Part shown: piece after piece, positions 1-4,345 of the stretch
Layout: every line of letters starts with the position of its first letter
Position numbering within the stretch: the first letter of the stretch is position 1
Source: Desulfarculus sp.
Lineage (GTDB): Bacteria; Desulfobacterota; Desulfarculia; Desulfarculales; Desulfarculaceae
Reading direction: 5' to 3'
Length of the DNA stretch: 5,307 bases
Assembly (NCBI GenBank): GCA_020216625.1
Contig: JAIUYB010000201.1
Span: 1 to 5,307 of the forward strand
Notes under the pieces: generated by a model
The model's input: only the letters and a program-made list of their open reading frames with translations
Told to the model about the DNA's origin: nothing
Database searches by the model: none
Translations under genes and position numbers: made by a program

Positions 1-141
1 GAGGCCAGGGTCGATCTGGCCGACGGGGTGCAGGTCTGCGCCCTGATCACCCAGGCCAGCGCCCAAGCCCTGGGGCTGAAGCCGGGCCAGGAGGTTTGGA
101 CCTTTTTCAAATCCTCGGCCGTGATCCTCACCGTGGACTAG
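1..141 (+). CDS. C-terminal fragment of a TOBE/Mop-domain molybdate-binding protein, ModE-like (5' end outside window)
   Basis: Reading frame 1 is open from the window edge to a TAG stop and gives 47 residues. The fragment has the usual end of a TOBE (Mop) domain: a strand with the D-G-V-Q-V-C-A pattern, then I-T-x-x-S-A-x-x-L-G-L-K-P-G-Q-E-V, then the F-K-S-S-A-V-I-L strand that closes the small beta-barrel. Such domains bind molybdate or tungstate. They occur singly or paired in Mop proteins, at the C-terminus of the regulator ModE, and in the ABC ATPase ModC. Ending two or three residues after the S-A-V-I-L strand resembles ModE, whose C-terminus shares the ADG...C-A and GQ.V..(Y/F)F..(D/S)(S/A)VI pattern. 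That comparison is from memory. The N-terminal part, which would separate regulator from ATPase or free Mop protein, is missing. The domain call is fairly firm; the ModE assignment is inference. Confidence 0.75.
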   Translation, partial: EARVDLADGVQVCALITQASAQALGLKPGQEVWTFFKSSAVILTVD

Positions 142-197
142 GGCCGACTGGAACTGGGATTCAACGCTGGACGGACGTGGCTGGCCCAAGCCTGTCC

Positions 198-205
198 GGG
201 AAAGG
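198..205 (+). promoter_or_regulatory. Probable ribosome binding site of the TSUP permease gene
   Basis: The purine tract GGGAAAGG ends 8 bases before the ATG at 214 and 11 bases before a second in-frame ATG at 217. The spacing slightly favours the first ATG. The two choices differ by one methionine only. Confidence 0.5.
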
Positions 206-213
206 CGCCGATT

Positions 214-1146
214 ATGATGGACTTTCTGTTCCCCGTCTCCGGAGTGGAAACCCAACTCTGGCTGCCGCCTCTGGTGGCCTTGGTGGTCTCCTTCTTCACC
301 AGCATGGGCGGCGTCTCCGGGGCCTTCCTGCTGTTGCCGTTCCAGATGAGCTTCCTGGGCTTCACCAGCCCGGCCGTGAGCCCCACCAACATGGTCTTCA
401 ACGTGGTGGCGATTCCCAGCGGCGTCTGGCGTTTCCTGCGCGAGGGCCGCATGGTCTGGCCCCTGACCTGGGTGGTGGTGCTGGGCACCCTGCCCGGGGT
501 GATCCTGGGCGGCTTGGTGCGCATCAACTGGCTGCCGGATCCCAAGCCCTTCAAGGCCTTCGTGGGTTGCGTGCTGCTTTACATCGGCGCGCGGATGCTG
601 GTGGACATCCGGAAGGCCCGGGCCCAGGCCAAGAAGGCGGCCAAGGGGCCCAAGCTGGAGGCCCAGGTGGTCCAGGAGGAGTTCAAGACCCAGACCGTGG
701 AATTCTCCTGGCGTCGGGTGGCCTACCAGTTCCAGGGCCGAGTCTACACCTGCTCCTCGCCCGGCATCTTCAGCCTGTCCTTTGTGGTGGGAATGGTGGG
801 AGGCATCTACGGCATCGGCGGCGGGGCCATCATCGCCCCGTTTTTCGTGGCCATCTACGGCCTGCCGGTGCACACCGTGGCCGGGGCCACCCTGATGGGC
901 ACCTTTGTGACCTCGGTGGTGGGAGTGCTTTTCTATCAGGCTCTGGCCTGGGTCCCGGCCTACGCCCACCAAGCGGTGGCCCCGGACTGGCTGTTGGGAG
1001 CGTTGTTCGGCCTGGGCGGGGTTTGCGGCATGTATCTGGGAGCCAGGACGCAAAAGTACGTCCCGGCGATCTGGATCAAGCTGGGCCTGGCCTGCGTGTT
1101 GCTCTACGTGGCCACGAACTACATCTACAACTTCCTGGCGTCCTGA
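214..1146 (+). CDS. TSUP (TauE/SafE) family membrane permease
   Basis: This 310-residue polytopic membrane protein has the duplicated architecture of the TSUP family (PF01925), which exports or imports sulfite, sulfonates, sulfoacetate and other small anions. The first repeat (about residues 15-130) contains S-M-G-G-V-S-G and an S-P-T-N-M-V-F-N stretch. The second (184-308) contains the hallmark G-I-Y-G-I-G-G-G at 197-204, followed by A-P-F-F, H-T-V-A-G-A-T and G-T-F-V-T-S. About eight membrane segments are visible, near 15-41, 55-70, 82-102, 113-130, 184-215, 219-243, 257-277 and 286-308. The middle loop (131-183) is long, polar and lysine-rich at first (K-K-A-A-K), then more strand-like. 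Many TSUP proteins are nearer 250-260 residues, and this loop accounts for most of the excess. The gene starts 72 bp after the TOBE-domain gene with no obvious promoter between, so cotranscription is possible. The family is secure; the substrate cannot be told from sequence. Confidence 0.9.
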   Translation: MMDFLFPVSGVETQLWLPPLVALVVSFFTSMGGVSGAFLLLPFQMSFLGFTSPAVSPTNMVFNVVAIPSGVWRFLREGRMVWPLTWVVVLGTLPGVILGGLVRINWLPDPKPFKAFVGCVLLYIGARMLVDIRKARAQAKKAAKGPKLEAQVVQEEFKTQTVEFSWRRVAYQFQGRVYTCSSPGIFSLSFVVGMVGGIYGIGGGAIIAPFFVAIYGLPVHTVAGATLMGTFVTSVVGVLFYQALAWVPAYAHQAVAPDWLLGALFGLGGVCGMYLGARTQKYVPAIWIKLGLACVLLYVATNYIYNFLAS

Positions 1147-1161
1147 GATGAAACCGCTCGT

Positions 1162-1186
1162 CCCCGGCCGGACCCGCCGGCCGGGG
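1162..1186 (+). terminator. Perfect 10-bp GC inverted repeat after the TSUP gene; possible terminator
   Basis: CCCCGGCCGG (1162-1171) is followed by the 5-base loop ACCCG and then the exact complement CCGGCCGGGG (1177-1186). The hairpin starts 16 bases after the TSUP stop codon and would be very stable. It is followed by CGTTGCC rather than a T-run, so it is not a textbook Rho-independent terminator. It could terminate weakly, act with Rho, or protect the transcript 3' end. Confidence 0.45.
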
Positions 1187-1203
1187 CGTTGCCGCGGCCC
1201 AAA

Positions 1204-1236
1204 GCGCGAGGCGTCACCCTCCGGACGCCAAAGCGC
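1204..1236. repeat. Imperfect inverted repeat in the TSUP-phosphatase spacer
   Basis: GGCGTC (1210-1215) pairs with GACGCC (1224-1229) across an 8-base loop. An outer GCGC/GCGC pair (1204-1207 with 1233-1236) lies beyond a small internal loop. A short ATATTT stretch follows at 1238-1243. This could be a second weak terminator behind the TSUP gene or a chance GC-rich fold. Confidence 0.3.
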
Positions 1237-1252
1237 CATATTTCCTCGTCAA

Positions 1253-1291
1253 TGATTATGATGACCAGCGCCCCGGGTTTGGCGATAATCA
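1253..1291. repeat. AT-rich dyad TGATTAT / ATAATCA around the promoter candidate
   Basis: TGATTAT (1253-1259) and its exact complement ATAATCA (1285-1291) flank 25 bases. That interval also carries a shorter CGCC/GGCG pair (1269-1272 and 1281-1284). The right arm overlaps the proposed -10 box. AT-rich 7-bp arms stand out in this GC-rich region. They could be operator half-sites for a regulator of the phosphatase gene, but no known operator consensus was recognised. Confidence 0.25.
1261..1289 (+). promoter_or_regulatory. Candidate sigma70-type promoter for the alkaline phosphatase gene
   Basis: ATGACC (1261-1266) matches the -35 consensus TTGACA at 4 of 6 positions. After exactly 17 bases, GATAAT (1284-1289) matches TATAAT at 5 of 6. 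It lies in the only AT-richer patch of the spacer. Transcription would begin near 1296, leaving a leader of about 65 bases before the start at 1362. No convincing tandem Pho box was found, so phosphate control is not shown. Confidence 0.4.
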
Positions 1292-1347
1292 AGCCAGCGT
1301 CGGCCACGCCCGTGACCGCGCCCAACCCTGAATGCAAATCCTGGCGT

Positions 1348-1353
1348 GGGGAG
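1348..1353 (+). promoter_or_regulatory. Ribosome binding site deciding the phosphatase start
   Basis: GGGGAG lies 8 bases before the ATG at 1362, an ideal distance. The in-frame ATG at 1332 has no purine-rich tract before it and would add ten residues ahead of a normal signal peptide. The start at 1362 is therefore preferred. Confidence 0.65.
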
Positions 1354-1361
1354 CAAAGCCA

Positions 1362-2813
1362 ATGAGCAATGTGGCGAACAAACTGGGCCGCTGGTTGTGG
1401 ACGGCGTTGCTGGTCATCACGGTCCTGGCCGGGCCGACGGCGGAGTCCGCCCTGGCGGCGGGCCAGGCGAGGAACGTGATCTTGTTCGTCAACGATGGCA
1501 TGCAGTTGGCCTGCGAGGTGGCCGCCAGCCGGTATCTCAACGGGCAGGATAAAGGCCTGTCCTGGCATCGGCTGCCAGTGCAGGCCTATTGCGCCACCTG
1601 GGATGTGACCACCTACAACAGCTACGCCAAGGAGAAGGGCCTCGCGCCCTACGACCCGGCCGATTTCGACCCCAAGCTGGGCTATGATCCCAGCCTGGGC
1701 GGAATGATCCCCTATCCCGACGGCCAGCCGGTGGACGACCGCTATTTCTTGAAGCCCGGCAAGCCTTTTGCCACCGACAGCGCCTCCGCGGCCACCGCGC
1801 TCAGCACCGGCAAGAAGACCGATGACGGTCGCCTGGCCTGGCCGCCGGCGGGACAACCGCAACAGCCGTTGATCACCATCGCCGAGGAACTGCGCGCCAA
1901 GCAGGGCAAGGCCATCGGGGTGGTTTCCACGGTGCCCTTCAACCACGCCACCCCGGCCGCCTTTGTGGCTCATAACGTAAGCCGCGAAAACTACGCCGAG
2001 ATCGCCCGCGAGATCCTGACCGTAACCAAGCCGGAAGTGGTCATCGGCGGCGGGCACCCCAACTGGGAGAAAAAGTTCAAGGTGGCTCCGGAGTTGATCG
2101 AACAGGCCCGGGCCGATTATACGGTGGTGGCGCGCGCCCCGGGCCAGGACGGCAACCAGGAACTGGCCCGGGCGGCGCAGGGGGCGACGCGGCTTTTCGG
2201 GCTCTTCGGTGGCAAGGGCGGCAATTTCGAGTACGCCCAGGTCAGCGACCATCCGGGCGCGCCTCGGGTGGAGCGGGGCGACAGCGAGAATCCAGACCTG
2301 GCCACGGTCAGCACCGCGGCCCTGACCGTGCTGGCCAAGAAGCCGGAGGGGTTTTTCCTGCTGGTGGAGCAGGGCGACATCGACTGGGCCAACCACGCCA
2401 ATAATTTCAGGAATATGATCGGCTCCGTCACCGACGCCGAGCGCGCGGTGGCCGCCATCATCGCCTGGGTGGACCGCCCGGGCGACGACATCGATTGGAG
2501 CAACACCCTGCTCATCGTCACCGCCGACCACGCCAATGGCTACCTGCGCCTGGAAAAGCCCCTGGGGCCTGGCCAACTGCCCGTCCAGGAAACCGGCGGC
2601 CGCAACGCCTATGGGGCCGCCACCTTTACCTATCCCGGTGGTGAGGTAAGCTACGGGGCCACCAATCACACCAACGAGTTGGTGACCATCTACGCCATCG
2701 GCGCCGGCAGCGAGCTTTTGCGCCAATACGAAGGCCGGTGGTGGCCCGGCGCCCGAATCGCGGACAACACCCAGATCAACGCCGTGATGCGCGCCGCCAC
2801 CGGCCTGGATTAG
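1362..2813 (+). CDS. Secreted alkaline phosphatase, PhoA superfamily
   Basis: This 483-residue phosphomonoesterase is predicted to act in the periplasm, releasing phosphate from organic esters. The N-terminus is a Sec signal peptide: basic residues (K7, R10), a hydrophobic stretch to about 24, and A-L-A-A near 30-33. Aligned by motif with E. coli PhoA, every catalytic element is present: metal ligand D45 (V-N-D-G-M), nucleophile S140 (T-D-S-A-S-A-A-T-A), H195/T197 (H-A-T-P-A-A), phosphate-binding R208, E336, D341 and H345 (V-E-Q-G-D-I-D-W-A-N-H), D389-H390 (V-T-A-D-H) and H436 (N-H-T-N-E). The equivalents of E. coli D153 and K328 are His and Trp. D45 and S140 are 95 residues apart, against 51 in E. 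coli, so a Tyr/Asp/Pro-rich insertion precedes the nucleophile. The only two cysteines, C51 and C77, could form a disulfide. It looks like a single-gene unit with its own promoter candidate and terminator. The family is certain; the physiological substrate is unknown. Confidence 0.95.
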   Translation: MSNVANKLGRWLWTALLVITVLAGPTAESALAAGQARNVILFVNDGMQLACEVAASRYLNGQDKGLSWHRLPVQAYCATWDVTTYNSYAKEKGLAPYDPADFDPKLGYDPSLGGMIPYPDGQPVDDRYFLKPGKPFATDSASAATALSTGKKTDDGRLAWPPAGQPQQPLITIAEELRAKQGKAIGVVSTVPFNHATPAAFVAHNVSRENYAEIAREILTVTKPEVVIGGGHPNWEKKFKVAPELIEQARADYTVVARAPGQDGNQELARAAQGATRLFGLFGGKGGNFEYAQVSDHPGAPRVERGDSENPDLATVSTAALTVLAKKPEGFFLLVEQGDIDWANHANNFRNMIGSVTDAERAVAAIIAWVDRPGDDIDWSNTLLIVTADHANGYLRLEKPLGPGQLPVQETGGRNAYGAATFTYPGGEVSYGATNHTNELVTIYAIGAGSELLRQYEGRWWPGARIADNTQINAVMRAATGLD

Positions 2814-2824
2814 GAAGCCGCCAT

Positions 2825-2864
2825 CCGCCCCCCCCCCGGGCCTGAGTCCTGGGGGGGTGGTCTT
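2825..2864 (+). terminator. Rho-independent terminator after the phosphatase gene
   Basis: CCGCCCCCCC (2825-2834) pairs with GGGGGGGTGG (2851-2860), ten pairs including one G-U. The loop is about 16 bases and can pair further internally. TCTT (2861-2864) follows directly. The stem starts 11 bases after the TAG stop. The T-tract is short, but the stem and position fit an intrinsic terminator. The C-run is ten bases long (2828-2837). Confidence 0.6.
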
Positions 2865-2898
2865 GACCCGCCCCCAGGCTTATGGCAGGCTTGACCCG
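2862..2898 (+). repeat. Short direct repeats upstream of the TolC-like gene
   Basis: CTTGACCCG occurs at 2862-2870 and 2890-2898 (period 28). CAGGCTT occurs at 2875-2881 and 2886-2892 (period 11, about one helical turn). Each TTGACC also resembles a -35 box, but neither has a -10 match 16-18 bases downstream. They could be regulator half-sites or chance repeats. Confidence 0.25.
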
Positions 2899-2928
2899 GC
2901 GGCTCGGGACCGCCCACGGTTTTTCTTT
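2898..2928 (+). terminator. Small hairpin plus T-tract just before the TolC-like gene; weak terminator or attenuator candidate
   Basis: GGCGG (2898-2902) pairs with CCGCC (2910-2914) around a 7-base loop. Five bases later comes the T-rich run TTTTTCTTT (2920-2928). The stem is short and separated from the T-run, so function is doubtful. It ends only 13 bases before the proposed start codon. It could back up the preceding terminator or affect read-through into the export genes. Confidence 0.25.
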
Positions 2929-2941
2929 CCTAATGGTTGGC

Positions 2942-4345
2942 ATGATCAAGCATATAATATCACTAACTATCACGGCCGCGTTCCTGGCTTGCGCCCACGG
3001 CCCGGCCCGGGCCGCCGGCCTGGAGGCCCTGGGTCTGGACCAGTGCATCGAGCTGGCCCGCGCCAACAACAGCCAGGTGGCCCGGACCAACGTGGCCCAG
3101 GCCTGGGAGAAGGAAAAGGTCAACGCGGCCCTGCGCCGTTTCTTCCCCCGGGTGGACGTGGACCTGGCCCACCAGCCCAAGGTTGACTACTTCGGCCGGC
3201 AGATCGAGGACAGCAACATCTACAGCAGCGAGGTGAAGCTGACCCAGCCCATCTACGCCGGCGGCGGCCTCACCGCCCGTCACGACCAGGCCAAGGAGGG
3301 CATGGCCAAGGTCAACCTCCTGGAGGCCAAGGCTGGGCTGGAGGCCGCCCGGGAGGTGGTGCCCTCCTACTATCGCCTCCTGGCCTCGCGCGAGGTGGTG
3401 CGCCTGGGCCGCGACCTGGCCGAACCGGCCCGGGAGCTGGTGGAGGCCGCCCGGCGGGGGGTGCGCGAGGGCCACCAGCGGGTGGAGGACCTGTTGGCGG
3501 CCGAGGCGCGCCTGCTGGAGGTCAGCTACCAGACCGCCGACCACGAGAGCCAGGCCCGCACCGCCGCTCTGAAGCTCAAGGAGCTCTTGGGCCTGGAGCC
3601 GGAGCGGGCCCTGACCCTCAAGCCCCAGCGCCCGGACTACCAGCCCCCGGCCCAGGCCGACGACATCCTCCAGTTGGCCTATCGCCGCAACGCCGGCCTG
3701 CTCTTCGCCCAGTCCGAGGACCGCTACCAGAGCCTGGGTCTAAGCTCGGCCGAGAGCTATGCCTTGCCCCGCCTCAATCTCATCGGCCGTTATGGCTACG
3801 AGGGCCTGGATTTCCCGGGCGACGACAAATACGCCGGGGTCATGCTCCAGTGCGACATCAGCTTCGGCGACGTCAGCGCCAAGGCCTATGCCGACATGGA
3901 GCACCAGTTCGAGAACGACACCGCCTTCTACTACGAGCAGAAGGACCTCTATCGCAAGGGGTTGCGCCTGTCCTTCCTGGATGGCAACTCGCCGGAGGTC
4001 GGCATCGCCGAGGCCAGGCTGAACCGGCGCAAGGCCCATGACGACGTGCGCGACACCCGCCAACGCCTGGCCACCGACGTTTTGAGCCTCATGGAAGAGC
4101 TTCAGCGCCAGGGCCAGGTCTTGGAGCTGGCCACTAAACAGTCGGAGCTCTACGGCGAACGACTCCGGGTGGTGCGGGCCAAGTTCGAGGCCGGGGCCGC
4201 CACCCCAGCCGAGGTGTTGGAGCGCGAGGTGGATTTGGTCCAGGCCCGGACCAAGGCGGTGCAGGCGCGCTATGAACGCTGGCGGGTGTTGGCGATCCTC
4301 TGCCTGCTCAGCGGTCAGGAGTTGAAATGCCTCGACGCTTCTTAG
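2942..4345 (+). CDS. TolC-family outer membrane efflux protein
   Basis: This 467-residue protein is an outer membrane factor (OEP family, PF02321). As a trimer it would form the outer-membrane channel and periplasmic tunnel of a tripartite export pump. From the ATG at 2942 it begins with a signal peptide (I-K-H, hydrophobic core, A-R-A-A around 22-25). The in-frame ATGs at 2882 and 2933 would put up to 20 odd residues ahead of it. Two repeats follow: the first (about 30-215) has the typical T-Q-P-I-Y-A-G-G-G at 101-109; the second (about 240-455) has L-P-R-L-N-L-I-G-R-Y-G-Y near 275-286 and F-E-A-G-A-A-T-P-A-E-V-L near 415-426. Long amphipathic helices fill the rest. The stretch 300-340 looks like an extra segment before L-R-L-S-F-L-D-G (341-348). 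F-L-A-C is a poor lipobox, so lipidation is possible but not favoured. No good Shine-Dalgarno sequence precedes the start. The 3' end overlaps the MFP gene by 19 bp. Confidence 0.9.
   Translation: MIKHIISLTITAAFLACAHGPARAAGLEALGLDQCIELARANNSQVARTNVAQAWEKEKVNAALRRFFPRVDVDLAHQPKVDYFGRQIEDSNIYSSEVKLTQPIYAGGGLTARHDQAKEGMAKVNLLEAKAGLEAAREVVPSYYRLLASREVVRLGRDLAEPARELVEAARRGVREGHQRVEDLLAAEARLLEVSYQTADHESQARTAALKLKELLGLEPERALTLKPQRPDYQPPAQADDILQLAYRRNAGLLFAQSEDRYQSLGLSSAESYALPRLNLIGRYGYEGLDFPGDDKYAGVMLQCDISFGDVSAKAYADMEHQFENDTAFYYEQKDLYRKGLRLSFLDGNSPEVGIAEARLNRRKAHDDVRDTRQRLATDVLSLMEELQRQGQVLELATKQSELYGERLRVVRAKFEAGAATPAEVLEREVDLVQARTKAVQARYERWRVLAILCLLSGQELKCLDAS
4317..4321 (+). promoter_or_regulatory. 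Ribosome binding site of the MFP gene, inside the TolC-like gene
   Basis: AGGAG lies 5 bases before the ATG at 4327, inside the last codons of the upstream gene. This supports the overlapping start and suggests translational coupling of the two pump components. Confidence 0.75.

Noticed and set aside
96..1151. A 351-codon + strand frame across the TSUP gene in another phase
   Set aside because: Its translation is Gly/Arg/Pro-rich with no hydrophobic segments or motifs. The TSUP frame explains the same bases convincingly.
1248..1265. A possible Pho box (GTCAT-like element on the - strand) before the phosphatase
   Set aside because: Only one half resembles TGTCAT. The second repeat at 11-base spacing is absent, so PhoB binding is not supported.
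1332..1361. Upstream ATG adding ten residues to the phosphatase
   Set aside because: No ribosome site precedes it. The ATG at 1362 has GGGGAG at 8 bases and gives a standard signal peptide.
1125..2726. A 533-codon open frame on the - strand opposite the phosphatase
   Set aside because: It is Gly/Ala/Arg/Val/His-rich without recognisable domains. It mirrors a phosphatase with complete motifs, and long antisense frames are expected in GC-rich genes.
2882..2941. N-terminal extension of the TolC-like protein from the ATG at 2882
   Set aside because: It would place 20 residues encoded by a hairpin and T-tract ahead of a complete signal peptide, and has no properly spaced ribosome site.
2953..2958. 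A perfect TATAAT inside the start of the TolC-like gene
   Set aside because: It lies after the start codon and has no -35 match at 16-18 bases upstream. TTGGCA at 2937 is only 10 bases away. The bases are explained by the His-Ile-Ile codons of the signal peptide.
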